Of a stretch of DNA of 64,000 nt, positions 8,611 to 17,194 are shown in pieces (the stretch's first letter is position 1; every line of letters begins with the position of its first letter). This DNA is from Flavobacterium aquaticum. GTDB taxonomy: Bacteria; Bacteroidota; Bacteroidia; Flavobacteriales; Flavobacteriaceae. Under the pieces are notes generated by a model, which did no database searches, was not told the origin of the DNA, and saw nothing but the letters and a program-made list of their open reading frames with translations. Made by a program: the position numbers and the translations under genes. The stretch lies in the NCBI RefSeq assembly GCF_003259835.1, contig NZ_QLMI01000001.1, forward strand, positions 434,001-498,000, in the 5' to 3' direction.

Positions 8611-9540
8611 TCAATTAAAAGTAAGCGCTCCTAGAATTTCTTCACTCATGAATTTTCCTCCAGGATAGGTAGCTGTATAGTCGAGATTTAACCAAATTTG
8701 TCCTCTTTCATCAATGTGATAATAGATTTGATGATTTTTACTTTCTTCTACGAAAAGTACTTCTTTTATGTAATAAATAGCAGTTTCTAAATCATTTTTG
8801 TTTCCGATTAACATTTCTGGATACAAATGCCCACCAGTATGAATTATACGAGGTGTTCCTCCAATTGCTTTTATGCAGGCCGACATCAAAATAGCATGAT
8901 CATCACAATCACCTGAAAAATGTTGCAAACTTTCGGAAGCAGAAGCAATATATTCTCTTCCTTTTGGATCGTTAACGTAATTCCAACGATTTCTAATTTC
9001 TTTGAAAACTGCAAAACATTGAATCATTCTTCGTGTTTCGCCTGATTGTTTGATTTCTCTGAAATGTTTTGTTGTAGCAGATAGAGCAAAATTTCGAACT
9101 TTCGGATTGGAAAAATCTACCGCATTAATAATTTTGGATTTATTTGGAAAAGGAAGCAATTTGGCTACGATGATATCTTGAGGATTTGGCGCTTCGCTCA
9201 TAGAATACACCATATAGCGATAATCTTCAAACACACGATTAAAACCGTAATTTCCGAATAAAGTTCCGTACAATAAGGCAATTATATACAAAAAAACAAT
9301 CAGAATGATAATGGTTTTTACCAATCGTAAAAGAAGTTGAATGACAACTAAAATGAGAATAAAAATGATTATTCTATCTAAATGAATTACCCATTCTAAA
9401 TCGATTAAATTTTGATGCGCAATTAAAAAAACCGGAATAGCAATTAAGATATTCAATAAAAAAATGACAACAATATCCCACGGCTTTGGTAAAGAAAGCT
9501 TTTCTTTGAGTTCGGCGATAGTTGGGATTTTAATTGTCAT
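8611..9540 (-). CDS. Membrane-anchored transglutaminase-like protein
   Basis: A 309-residue protein with N-terminal membrane helices (about 22-42 and a long hydrophobic block 52-92) and a soluble transglutaminase-like (papain-fold) domain. The catalytic triad can be placed at Cys212 in SGDCDDHA, His238 in HTGGHLYP and Asp287 in NLDYTATYPGG. Members of this superfamily act as proteases, amidases or cross-linking enzymes; the substrate here cannot be told from sequence. It is separated by 27 bp from an upstream binding-protein-like gene. The family call is good; the function is open. Confidence 0.8.
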   Translation of the reverse strand: MTIKIPTIAELKEKLSLPKPWDIVVIFLLNILIAIPVFLIAHQNLIDLEWVIHLDRIIIFILILVVIQLLLRLVKTIIILIVFLYIIALLYGTLFGNYGFNRVFEDYRYMVYSMSEAPNPQDIIVAKLLPFPNKSKIINAVDFSNPKVRNFALSATTKHFREIKQSGETRRMIQCFAVFKEIRNRWNYVNDPKGREYIASASESLQHFSGDCDDHAILMSACIKAIGGTPRIIHTGGHLYPEMLIGNKNDLETAIYYIKEVLFVEESKNHQIYYHIDERGQIWLNLDYTATYPGGKFMSEEILGALTFN

Positions 9541-9567
9541 TTCGTTTAAAACGATAAAAATACGGAA

Positions 9568-10413
9568 TTATTTAAGTATCGATTCTTTTGGTAGTTTTTT
9601 ATCGATAATTTGAAGCTTCAAAAGTTGTTCCATTATTTTATCTAATGTTGGAGCTGTCATTTGTTTTTGCGACCAACGTGTTAATTTTAACCATTCCTGA
9701 ATTGCTTCTACATTTTGATTGTATTTAGAAGCTAAGGTTCGGTCAATACTTGGAATCATTTTGAATTCTTCGGTTGTTGTATTGATAATGTCTAAAATCT
9801 GTTCGATTACTTTTGGATGCTGGTCCAAAACTTCATTTCGAACTGCAATAACAAAACAAGGCCATGGAGTAGGGCAATCCGCAATTCTTCTGAAAATTCC
9901 TTTATCTACTAATGGTTGTGTCATAAAACGTTCCCACATGAAATAATCTGCTTTTCCTGAAGTTAAGCTTTCAACGGCTCCATCAATTGTGTTTACGATT
10001 TCAAATTGTAAGTTTTCGGTGTTCCAATTTTGATGTTGAGCATTCACAATACTCATCAAATGCGAGCCTGAACCTATGCGAGAAATCGCAACTTTTTTGT
10101 TTTCTAAATCGGAAATTGTATTATAACTAGAATTTGCTGCTACATGAATTCCCCAAATTAATGGACTTTGCACATAAACTTGAACAATTTTACTTGGATT
10201 TCCAGCAACAATATCTTTGATAATTCCTTCAGTAAGAATTACAGCAATATCGGTTTCGCCATCGCGCAACATTTGGCACATTTTACCAGTTCCTTCTGGC
10301 ACATCGGTCCACTGCAAATCGATTCCAACGGCTTCAAATTCGCCATCTTCAATGCACATGTGCCAAGGTAAATTAAAATGTTCTGGAACGCCAGCTATTT
10401 TGATTGTTTTCAT
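9568..10413 (-). CDS. Periplasmic-binding-protein-like (NMT1/THI5-type) protein without signal peptide
   Basis: A 281-residue two-lobe solute-binding fold: MKTIKIAGVPEHFNLPW, then GIDLQWTDVPEGTGKMCQML, the hinge-like DIAVILTEGIIKDI, and KKVAISRIGSGSHLM. These features match the NMT1/SsuA-like substrate-binding group that recognises thiamine precursors, sulfonates or similar small molecules. No signal peptide or lipobox is present, and there is no permease or ATPase gene beside it, so a cytosolic sensor or enzyme role is as likely as transport. The ligand is unknown. Confidence 0.75.
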   Translation of the reverse strand: MKTIKIAGVPEHFNLPWHMCIEDGEFEAVGIDLQWTDVPEGTGKMCQMLRDGETDIAVILTEGIIKDIVAGNPSKIVQVYVQSPLIWGIHVAANSSYNTISDLENKKVAISRIGSGSHLMSIVNAQHQNWNTENLQFEIVNTIDGAVESLTSGKADYFMWERFMTQPLVDKGIFRRIADCPTPWPCFVIAVRNEVLDQHPKVIEQILDIINTTTEEFKMIPSIDRTLASKYNQNVEAIQEWLKLTRWSQKQMTAPTLDKIMEQLLKLQIIDKKLPKESILK

Positions 10414-10436
10414 TCTAAGAGTATTAGGTACTAAGA

Positions 10437-10934
10437 TTATTCAGATAGTTTTGAGATACATTGTTCTCTAATTTTCCAAATTTCTTCAAAGGTATTATTT
10501 TGATTGGTTTCTTTAATCCATTTTTTTAAAAAAGCCATATGATATGCTACTTTAAAATCACATACTTGATTTGGAGTTATTTCGATTTCTTCAACTATAT
10601 CATGCTTTATTTTATCGTAAAATGAATCAACAGTTGTTACATCAACCGGAACATGGTTTATCTTCAAATAACAATGTGCTTCAGGAATGTAATTGATATT
10701 ATTTTTTGAGAGTAAATCACCTAGTTTTGGTGTATTTACTTCATTCATTTTGAATATTCCAATGTATAGCTTTATATTTTTAATTTCATTTTTATCAGCA
10801 AAATCCTTTAAGAAAGCGTGTTTCGAACTGCAAGTTCCTTTATTTTCAGAAAGTACTAATGTAAAATCATACCTATTAGCATTTCTTCCATAAGGAATGT
10901 TTTTTACTTTATCAATTAGCTCTTCAAAATTCAT
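10437..10934 (-). CDS. Small transglutaminase-like protein
   Basis: A 165-residue cytoplasmic protein that I read as a minimal transglutaminase/papain-like fold. Cys35 sits in KGTCSSKHAFL, the usual GxCxxxA context of the superfamily; His87 in EAHCYLKI and Asp98 in PVDVTTVD complete a plausible triad in the right order and spacing. No closer family recognised. It ends 23 bp before the binding-protein-like gene and begins 1 bp after the acetyltransferase gene, so it probably shares their transcript. The triad is an inference from motif order, not from alignment. Confidence 0.55.
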   Translation of the reverse strand: MNFEELIDKVKNIPYGRNANRYDFTLVLSENKGTCSSKHAFLKDFADKNEIKNIKLYIGIFKMNEVNTPKLGDLLSKNNINYIPEAHCYLKINHVPVDVTTVDSFYDKIKHDIVEEIEITPNQVCDFKVAYHMAFLKKWIKETNQNNTFEEIWKIREQCISKLSE

Positions 10935-10935
10935 T

Positions 10936-11490
10936 CTAACGTTCTAAATTCTGATTTCTAAATTCTAAATTTTTTAACTGCCACCATTTCCAAGTTACAC
11001 CATTTTCATCAGGATAATCTTCAATAAAATTGAAACCTACTTTTTGCAACACATGATTAGAAGCACCGTTTTCGGCATGGGTGTAAGCATTCATTTCTTG
11101 AATTTTCATTTGATTGAAACCATAGTCTAACCAAGCATTTGAAGCTTCCGTAGCGAAACCTTTGTTCCAAAATTTTTCATTTAAACGATAACCGTAATCA
11201 TAGAAATTGGTGTTTCCGTTTTCTACATGGTCGTTTACAAATTTAATTCCTGTCCAACCTATTAATTCATTAGTATCTTTAGTAATAGCTACAAAACGTC
11301 CAATTCCGTTATTGATGTATTGTTGTCTAACCATATCAATGTAAGCGTAAACTTCGTCAATTTGAACAACTGGTTTTTGCCATAAATATTTATGAACATT
11401 AGTGTTGCAATCCATTTCAAATAAAGAATTCGCATCTTCATGTCGCATTTCTCTTAGAATTAGTCTTGGTGTTTCTAGTATTAAATCCAT
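10936..11490 (-). CDS. GNAT family N-acetyltransferase (RimJ/RimL type)
   Basis: A 184-residue acetyl-CoA-dependent acetyltransferase. It begins with the RimJ/L signature LETPRLILREMRHEDANSLF and has the acetyl-CoA binding region around IGWTGIKF and YRLNEKFWNKGFATEAS, with the pyrophosphate loop GFATEA (about 116-121), followed by NGASNHVLQKVGF near the end. RimJ/L relatives modify N-terminal residues of ribosomal proteins or small-molecule amines; the target is not deducible. It precedes the small transglutaminase-like gene by 1 bp. Confidence 0.85.
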   Translation of the reverse strand: MDLILETPRLILREMRHEDANSLFEMDCNTNVHKYLWQKPVVQIDEVYAYIDMVRQQYINNGIGRFVAITKDTNELIGWTGIKFVNDHVENGNTNFYDYGYRLNEKFWNKGFATEASNAWLDYGFNQMKIQEMNAYTHAENGASNHVLQKVGFNFIEDYPDENGVTWKWWQLKNLEFRNQNLER

Positions 11491-11505
11491 TTTATAATTT
11501 CATCA

Positions 11506-11574
11506 TTCAACATTCGTTATTCGATACTCAACGTTTAAACTTGGAATAGTCAATTTTGAACAACGAATATTGAA
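11506..11574. repeat. Intergenic imperfect inverted repeat (17-bp arms)
   Basis: TTCAACATTCGTTATTC (11506-11522) faces GAACAACGAATATTGAA (11558-11574): 15 of 17 positions pair, the other two being wobble pairs. It lies between the GNAT and nucleoside phosphorylase genes and could form a hairpin in RNA. There is no T-run, so it is not a typical terminator. Confidence 0.6.
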
Positions 11575-11581
11575 GTTTTGG

Positions 11582-12448
11582 TTATTCTGCTAACTTTTTT
11601 AAAGTATATTCAATTAATTCATCTACAGCTTTGTATGGGTCTTCACTGAAAGTTCCGGTTGCACGGTTAGCGATGATAGCATTTAAAGATAAACAGTTGT
11701 GACCTAATAGTTTTCCTAAACCATAAATAGCACCAGTTTCCATTTCTAAATTAGTCATTCTAGTTCCATTAAAATTGAAACTATCCATTTTAGAATTTAA
11801 TTCTGGATCTTGAATTCCTAAACGCACCACACGACCTTGTGGACCATAAAATCCTCCAGCTGTTCCTGTGAATCCTTTATAAATTTTATCGCTTTCTAAT
11901 CTTTGTTCTAAAGTTTTGCTTCCTGCAATTACGTAGGGACGACCTTTTCTCATGTCCCAATTGGTATGCTTGATAAAAGCTTCTTCCATTTCAGTTTCCG
12001 AAATTTCATCAATTAAATAGGAGCGAAGCATGTTATCCAATCCTAATCCATACTGACTCATTACAAAACTATCGCAAGGAATATCCGCTTGTAACGAACC
12101 TGAAGTTCCGATACGTACAATGTTTAAAGAAGTCAATTCTTTTTTAACTGTTCTTGTTGCTAAATCTACGTTTACCAAAGCGTCTAATTCATTCATTACG
12201 ATGTCGATGTTATCTGGACCAATTCCAGTTGACATAACTGTAATTTTTTTGCCTTTGTAAGTTCCTGTTTGGGTTTTAAATTCACGTTTTTGAGTGGTAA
12301 ACTCAATAGAATCAAAGTGTTTCGTAATTTTCTCAACACGGTTTTGATCCCCAACGAAGATAATATCGTTAGCGATTTGTCCAGGCTTTAAGTTAATGTG
12401 ATATACACTTCCGTCTGGATTTAATATTAATTCTGATGCTGCTATCAT
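11582..12448 (-). CDS. Nucleoside phosphorylase (uridine/purine phosphorylase family)
   Basis: Phosphorolytic cleavage of nucleosides to base and ribose-1-phosphate for salvage. The 288-residue sequence has the PNP/UDP superfamily motifs: phosphate-binding IIFVGDQNRVEKITKHF near the start, VMSTGIGPDNIDIVMNEL (about 70-87), VRIGTSGSLQ, and the ribose-binding MTNLEMETGAIYGLG (about 231-245). The Bacteroidetes version is commonly annotated as uridine phosphorylase-like; specificity cannot be fixed from the motifs alone. It stands between an inverted repeat and the SUI1 gene. Confidence 0.88.
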   Translation of the reverse strand: MIAASELILNPDGSVYHINLKPGQIANDIIFVGDQNRVEKITKHFDSIEFTTQKREFKTQTGTYKGKKITVMSTGIGPDNIDIVMNELDALVNVDLATRTVKKELTSLNIVRIGTSGSLQADIPCDSFVMSQYGLGLDNMLRSYLIDEISETEMEEAFIKHTNWDMRKGRPYVIAGSKTLEQRLESDKIYKGFTGTAGGFYGPQGRVVRLGIQDPELNSKMDSFNFNGTRMTNLEMETGAIYGLGKLLGHNCLSLNAIIANRATGTFSEDPYKAVDELIEYTLKKLAE

Positions 12449-12523
12449 TTGTTTTTGTATTATGCTTTAGGCTATACGCTTTAAGCCATTTTTATTTCAT
12501 AATTTTAAATTCACTTATTGAAT

Positions 12524-12856
12524 TTAACCTCCAACTCGTTTTGTTTTGAATCCTTTGTCTTGTAGTATTTTCATGATTTTATCACGATAATCACCTTGAA
12601 TGATGATTTCTCCATCTTTAAACGTGCCACCAACGGCTAATTTGCTTTTGATTTCCTTCGCTAAGATTTTAAAATCTTCGTCTTCGCCTTCATATCCTGA
12701 AATAATCGTGGTAGGTTTTCCTTTACGCTTCTCATATTTGCAAATCATTGGTTCTTTTTGAACGAATAATTCGTGTGGAGTTTCTTCGATAGTTTCTGGT
12801 TCGTTAGAAACTTCGTGGTTAGGGAATAGTTTTTTTAATTGTTCTTGTAAGTCCAT
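12524..12856 (-). CDS. SUI1/YciH family translation initiation factor-like protein
   Basis: A 110-residue protein with the eIF1-like SUI1 fold in its second half (about 36-110): CKYEKRKGKPTTIISGYEG, then KSKLAVGGTFKDGEIIIQGD and the terminal ILQDKGFKTKRVGG. Bacterial YciH influences start-site fidelity in vitro; its in vivo role is unclear. The reading frame starts only 2 bp from a repeat element (12859-12915) that has the GxxExxY gene behind it, so the leader of this gene lies within the repeat. No separate promoter is visible in the 45 bp between them. Confidence 0.88.
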   Translation of the reverse strand: MDLQEQLKKLFPNHEVSNEPETIEETPHELFVQKEPMICKYEKRKGKPTTIISGYEGEDEDFKILAKEIKSKLAVGGTFKDGEIIIQGDYRDKIMKILQDKGFKTKRVGG

Positions 12857-12858
12857 AT

Positions 12859-12915
12859 TTTAGCACGCGGATAAAACGGATTCGCTAAAGCGAAGCGCGA
12901 ATTAAAACTGATTTT
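12859..12915 (+). repeat. TTAGCACGCGGAT repeat, left arm of the GxxExxY cassette
   Basis: Begins TTAGCACGCGGATAAAACGG and ends in AATTAAAACTGATTTTT. Read on the opposite strand, 13318-13374 gives TTAGCACGCGGATGAAACGG and ends in GATTAAAACAGATTT, so the two elements form long imperfect inverted repeats around one gene. The inner end of this arm holds the stop codon of that gene. Confidence 0.75.
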
Positions 12916-13300
12916 TTCTATTCTTTCTTTTGTTTTCGTAAATTTTTCTTCTGAATTCAGGCTTTTTTCCAAAGTTTAATAATAAACCAATTTCGCAATC
13001 AGTTCCTTTTAAGTAATTGAGCAATTGATTTTCAAACTCTTCAACAATATTATCGGCAGCTTTTAATTCTAATATGATTGTATCGTTTACAATTATATCA
13101 GCATAATAGTCACCAACGTTTTCCCCTTTGTAAAAGACTTTAATTTTTTTATTAGGAGTTGCTTCAAGTCCTTTTTTTCTTAACTCAATCAATAAGGCAT
13201 TTTGATAAACTTTTTCAAGAAAACCAAAACCTAATTCGTTGTAAACTTCGTAAAAAGTTTTTAAAATTAACGATGTTAAATCTTCATGTAATAAGTGCAT
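12902..13300 (-). CDS. GxxExxY family protein (PD-(D/E)XK nuclease-like)
   Basis: A 132-residue protein of the GxxExxY family. The naming motif reads GFGFLEKVYQNAL (about 23-35), and a nuclease-type core follows: Asp in YYADIIVND and the ELKA pair in TIILELKAADNI (about 70-81), then CEIGLLLNFGKKPEFRRK. The fold is thought to be a PD-(D/E)XK nuclease, but no activity is established for the family. It is enclosed by inverted copies of a repeat (12859-12915 and 13318-13374), and its last codons (KNQF-stop) lie inside the left copy. This layout suggests a mobile or passenger cassette. Confidence 0.88.
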   Translation of the reverse strand: MHLLHEDLTSLILKTFYEVYNELGFGFLEKVYQNALLIELRKKGLEATPNKKIKVFYKGENVGDYYADIIVNDTIILELKAADNIVEEFENQLLNYLKGTDCEIGLLLNFGKKPEFRRKIYENKRKNRKNQF

Positions 13301-13317
13301 ATATTCTATTTTTATGG

Positions 13318-13374
13318 TTTAAATCTGTTTTAATCTGCGTTTTAAGAAGTAAATCCGTTTCATCCGCGTGCTAA
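13318..13374 (-). repeat. TTAGCACGCGGAT repeat, right arm of the GxxExxY cassette
   Basis: Inverted copy of the 12859-12915 element, placed 17 bp upstream of the GxxExxY start codon. Outer ends match best (TTAGCACGCGGAT then AAACGGATT). Confidence 0.75.
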
Positions 13375-13468
13375 TATGGCGTGTATGTATTTTCAATCTT
13401 TAAACAAAAAACCAAACCCCAATGTTACTTGGAATTTGGAATTTTATTTATTTGGAATGTGATTTCCT

Positions 13469-14422
13469 TTATTTCTTAATCAATCCTAATTCTACCAAAC
13501 GTTCATGTAAGAATTCACCAGCGGTGATATCTTCATATAATTTTGGATTGTTTTCATCGATACATTCTGGTAAGCAATTTAAACTCATATCGCTTACTGG
13601 GTGCATGAAGAAAGGAATGGAATAACGAGAAGAACCCCACAATTCTCTTGGTGGATTTACCACTTGATGAATCGTTGATTTCAACTTGTTGTTGGTATGT
13701 CTTGATAACATATCTCCAACGTTAATCATTAACTCGTCTGGTTGTGCCATAGCGTCAATCCATTCTCCGTTATGATTTTGTACTTGTAATCCTTTTCCTT
13801 GAGCTCCCATTAATAAGGTAATCAAGTTAATGTCACCATGTGCTGCTGCACGAACGGCACCGTCTTTAGGTTCGTCGGTAATAGGAGGGTAGTGAATTGG
13901 ACGTAAAATACTGTTTCCGTCTTTGATGTATTTGTCAAAGTAGAATTCGTCTAAACCAATGTAAAGTGCTAAAGCTCTTAACACATAAACACCTGTTTTT
14001 TCTAACATTTGGTACGCTTCTTTACCTACTTCATTGAATTTAGGTAACTCTGTTACTTCCACGTTATCTGGATATTCGCCAGCGTACTTTGAACCTTCGC
14101 TAACGTATTGTCCAAAATGCCAAAACTCTTTCAAATCTCCAGCAGAGCGACCTTTGGCATGCTCTTTACCGAAAGAAACATAACCACGTTGTCCGCCAAT
14201 TCCTGGGATTTCGTATTTAGCTTTGGTTTCTAAAGGAAGTGAAAAGAAGTTACGCACTTCTGAATACAATCCTTCTACTAATTTGTCATCTAAAAAATGA
14301 CCTTTTAATGCTACGAAGCCGATTTCTTCGTAGGCTTTTCCGATTTCATTTACAAATTTTTGTTTACGTGCCGGATCATCCGACAGGAAATCACGTAAGT
14401 CAACACTAGGAATTTGTTGCAT
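13469..14422 (-). CDS. 2-oxoglutarate/Fe(II)-dependent dioxygenase of isopenicillin N synthase type
   Basis: Soluble non-heme iron oxygenase of 317 residues. The iron-binding facial triad is visible as His195 and Asp197 in AAHGDINLITLL and His252 in STIHQVVNPP; Arg266 in SSRYSIPFF is the 2-oxoglutarate-binding residue. The N-terminal DIOX_N-like part (IPSVDLRDFL, EIGFVALKGHF) is complete. Such proteins are widespread in flavobacteria, but the substrate is not known; amino-acid or small-metabolite hydroxylation is the usual guess. It is a single gene: long repeat-rich gaps lie on the upstream side and the GxxExxY cassette on the downstream side. Confidence 0.9.
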   Translation of the reverse strand: MQQIPSVDLRDFLSDDPARKQKFVNEIGKAYEEIGFVALKGHFLDDKLVEGLYSEVRNFFSLPLETKAKYEIPGIGGQRGYVSFGKEHAKGRSAGDLKEFWHFGQYVSEGSKYAGEYPDNVEVTELPKFNEVGKEAYQMLEKTGVYVLRALALYIGLDEFYFDKYIKDGNSILRPIHYPPITDEPKDGAVRAAAHGDINLITLLMGAQGKGLQVQNHNGEWIDAMAQPDELMINVGDMLSRHTNNKLKSTIHQVVNPPRELWGSSRYSIPFFMHPVSDMSLNCLPECIDENNPKLYEDITAGEFLHERLVELGLIKK

Positions 14423-14519
14423 ACTTAAACTTTATTGTTAATAAATCAAATGGGTTATAACCCAAGTAAATACAAATGTAATTAAATATTTTTATTGTGA
14501 AAGAGGAAAGTTGTTAACA

Positions 14520-14805
14520 ATTGGTGATGGGTGATGGGTGGTGGGTAAAAGGTTAACGGTTTTTGGAACACAGATTAAAAAAATGCAAAAAATCCAAATA
14601 ATCTATTATGAACTTTTAAACACAAAGAAATTAACTTAATAATCTTATATGACTTTTATGTTAAATGTTACAAAGTGCTAAACCGAGTTTTTTTGAAATA
14701 CTATGTGTTGAGAAAGCTACACCGAGACGTTTTATTTTAAAGAGCCATTATTACTTTTGCGTTCTTTGCGAAAAAACTTTGCGTCTTTGCGTTTAAATTA
14801 ATAGT
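14520..14805. repeat. Repeat-rich intergenic region upstream of the E1 gene
   Basis: The 472-bp gap 14423-14894 has no gene I can support. It holds a GGTGATGGGTGATGGGTGGTGGG microsatellite (14523-14545, shown as its run of GATGGGT units), a solitary AACACAGATT arm (14567-14576), an ACCGAG pair (about 14684 and 14731), and an imperfect direct repeat of CTTTGCGTTTAAA/CTTTGCG type (14766-14798). These are dispersed non-coding repeats of kinds common in Bacteroidetes genomes. Confidence 0.55.
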
Positions 14806-14894
14806 GTCTAATTTTAACTTTCTTTTTTTATAACAATTCGCTTTCAAAATGTTATTTTTATTACTTTTGAGCAAAATTTAATCGTTCCATCATC

Positions 14895-16871
14895 ATGAAC
14901 TTTGAAAGAAAAGAATTATCGAATTCGCAACTACTTGATTTATATAAGAAAATCTTAAAACCGCGTTTGATTGAAGAGAAAATGTTGATTCTAATCCGTC
15001 AAGGAAAAGTATCGAAATGGTTCTCTGGTATCGGACAAGAAGCCATTTCTGTCGGAATTACTTCGGTTTTGGATAAAGACGAATATATTTTACCAATGCA
15101 CCGTAATTTAGGAGTGTTTACTACTCGTGATATTCCATTACATCGTTTATTTTCGCAATGGCAAGGAAAGAAAAACGGATTTACTAAAGGTCGTGATAGA
15201 AGTTTCCATTTTGGAACACAAGAATATAAGATTATTGGAATGATTTCGCATTTAGGTCCTCAATTAGGAATTGCAGACGGAATCGCTTTGGCCAATAAAT
15301 TAAGAAAAAACGGAAAAGTTACGGCTGTATTTACTGGTGAAGGCGCTACTTCGGAAGGAGATTTTCACGAAGCATTGAATATTGCAGCAGTTTGGGAATT
15401 ACCGGTTTTATTTGTAATTGAAAATAATGGTTACGGATTATCAACTCCAACAAACGAGCAATACCGTTGTGAGAATTTAGCAGATAAAGGTGTAGGTTAC
15501 GGAATGGAAAGCCACGTTGTAGATGGAAATAACTTATTAGAAGTGGTGCATTTGATTTCGGAATTAAAAGCTTCTATGATTGAAAATCCGCGTCCAGTGT
15601 TGTTAGAGTTCAAAACGTTTAGAATGCGTGGACATGAAGAGGCGAGTGGTACGAAATATGTTCCTCAAGAATTAATGGACATGTGGGCTGTGAAAGACCC
15701 AGTAGAAAATTATAGAAATTACTTAAAAGCTACAGCAGTTTTATCAGAGGAAGAAGATGAAGCGATTCGTGCTGAAATTAAGAAAGAAATTGATACCGAT
15801 TGGGCAAAAGTGCAAGAAGAACCAGAAATTGTAGCTTCTTTAGAAGAAGAATTAGGTGATGTTTACAAGCCTTATACTTTCGAAGAATTCAATCCTTCTT
15901 CGGAAGTTGAAAATATCCGTGTGATTGATGCGATTTCGAATGGTTTACGTCAGTCGATGGAACGCCATGAGAATTTGGTGATTATGGGACAAGACATTGC
16001 CGAATATGGTGGAGCTTTTAAAATTACAGATGGATTCGTAGCGCAATTTGGAAAAGAAAGAGTTAGAAATACACCAATCTGTGAAAGTGCTGTAGTTTCA
16101 GCGGCTAACGGATTATCTATAAACGGATTTAAAGCGGTAATGGAAATGCAGTTTGCAGATTTCGTTTCAACCGGATTTAATCCAATCGTAAACTTATTAG
16201 CAAAGCAACATTACAGATGGCAAGAAAAGTCGGATGTAGTGGTGCGTATGCCTTGCGGTGGCGGAACTCAAGCAGGACCTTTCCATTCGCAAACTAACGA
16301 AGCTTGGTTTACCAAAACTCCAGGATTGAAAGTAGTGTATCCAGCATTTCCAAATGATGCAAAAGGATTATTGAATACTGCAATTAACGATCCAAATCCA
16401 GTATTATTCTTCGAACACAAGCAATTGTATAGAAGTGTTTATCAAGATGTACCAAAAGATTACTATACCTTACCTTTTGGAAAAGCGTCATTGATTAAAG
16501 AAGGAACAGATGTTACGATTATTTCATTTGGAGCAGGCGTTCATTGGGCTTTAGAAACTTTAGCTAAAAATCCAGAAATTAAAGCAGACTTATTAGATTT
16601 AAGAACCTTGCAGCCAATGGATTGGGATGCGATTTACGCTTCGGTAAAGAAAACAAATAAAGTAATCATTTTACAAGAAGATACTTTGTTTGGTGGTGTT
16701 GCCAGTGATATTTCGGCTATGATTATGGAAAATTGTTTTGAATATTTAGATGCTCCAGTTAGAAGAGTAGGAAGTTTAGAATCAGCTATTCCGTTTATGA
16801 AATCATTAGAAGATCAATATTTACCTAAAGGTAGATTTGAAACCGAATTAAAAGAATTATTGGCTTATTAA
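14895..16871 (+). CDS. Fused E1 alpha/beta subunit of branched-chain-type 2-oxoacid dehydrogenase
   Basis: Thiamine-diphosphate-dependent E1 that decarboxylates 2-oxoacids (branched-chain type) and hands the acyl group to a lipoyl E2. The 658-residue protein joins both subunits. The alpha part (about 1-330) carries the TPP motif GEGATSEGDFHEALN ... ENNGYGLSTPT; GEG replaces the usual GDG. The beta part (about 338-658) has IRVIDAISNGL, MGQDIAEYGGAFKIT, MPCGGGTQAGPFHSQ and the C-terminal LRTLQPMDWD. E2 and E3 are not in the window. A fused E1 is usual in Bacteroidetes. A terminator follows 20 bp after the stop. Confidence 0.92.
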   Translation: MNFERKELSNSQLLDLYKKILKPRLIEEKMLILIRQGKVSKWFSGIGQEAISVGITSVLDKDEYILPMHRNLGVFTTRDIPLHRLFSQWQGKKNGFTKGRDRSFHFGTQEYKIIGMISHLGPQLGIADGIALANKLRKNGKVTAVFTGEGATSEGDFHEALNIAAVWELPVLFVIENNGYGLSTPTNEQYRCENLADKGVGYGMESHVVDGNNLLEVVHLISELKASMIENPRPVLLEFKTFRMRGHEEASGTKYVPQELMDMWAVKDPVENYRNYLKATAVLSEEEDEAIRAEIKKEIDTDWAKVQEEPEIVASLEEELGDVYKPYTFEEFNPSSEVENIRVIDAISNGLRQSMERHENLVIMGQDIAEYGGAFKITDGFVAQFGKERVRNTPICESAVVSAANGLSINGFKAVMEMQFADFVSTGFNPIVNLLAKQHYRWQEKSDVVVRMPCGGGTQAGPFHSQTNEAWFTKTPGLKVVYPAFPNDAKGLLNTAINDPNPVLFFEHKQLYRSVYQDVPKDYYTLPFGKASLIKEGTDVTIISFGAGVHWALETLAKNPEIKADLLDLRTLQPMDWDAIYASVKKTNKVIILQEDTLFGGVASDISAMIMENCFEYLDAPVRRVGSLESAIPFMKSLEDQYLPKGRFETELKELLAY

Positions 16872-16891
16872 TTCATCAGCATATATTATTT

Positions 16892-16918
16892 AAAAGACAC
16901 TTTCGGGTGTCTTTTTTT
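16892..16918 (+). terminator. Rho-independent terminator after the E1 gene
   Basis: Stem AAGACAC / GTGTCTT with a 6-base loop (TTTCGG), followed by a T-run. Confidence 0.85.
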
Positions 16919-16941
16919 GTTTTGGTTGGTATACCTTTTGC

Positions 16942-16985
16942 ATACACTATCTATACTTTATCTATACACTATCTAAGGAGTATCT
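16942..16985. repeat. Short direct repeats, TATCTATAC / ACACTATCT units
   Basis: ATACACTATCTATAC and TATCTATACACTATCT follow each other, then GTATCTACC. Apart from these and the terminator, the 16872-17194 gap shows only AT-rich sequence without a supportable gene. Confidence 0.4.
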
Positions 16986-17194
16986 ACCTTGTAGCTTCTT
17001 AACAACAAAAAGTTGTTTTGCAAGTTTTGATGTCTTTTGATAGTTTTGGTATTGTTTAATAGGGGTTTTGTTAGCATGCGCTTTGTAAAAGAGGATTTTA
17101 TACGTAAAAAGGAAGAAAAATAGAAGGTAATAAAAAAAGATCATTGAAATAATAAAAATTATTAAATTTAACCTCAATTAAATATTCAGAACAG

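Noticed and set aside
16962-17177. 71-codon minus-strand frame in the gap before the esterase gene
   Set aside because: Low-complexity Phe/Ile/Leu/Lys-rich translation of AT-rich DNA with direct repeats; no start signal or promoter element.
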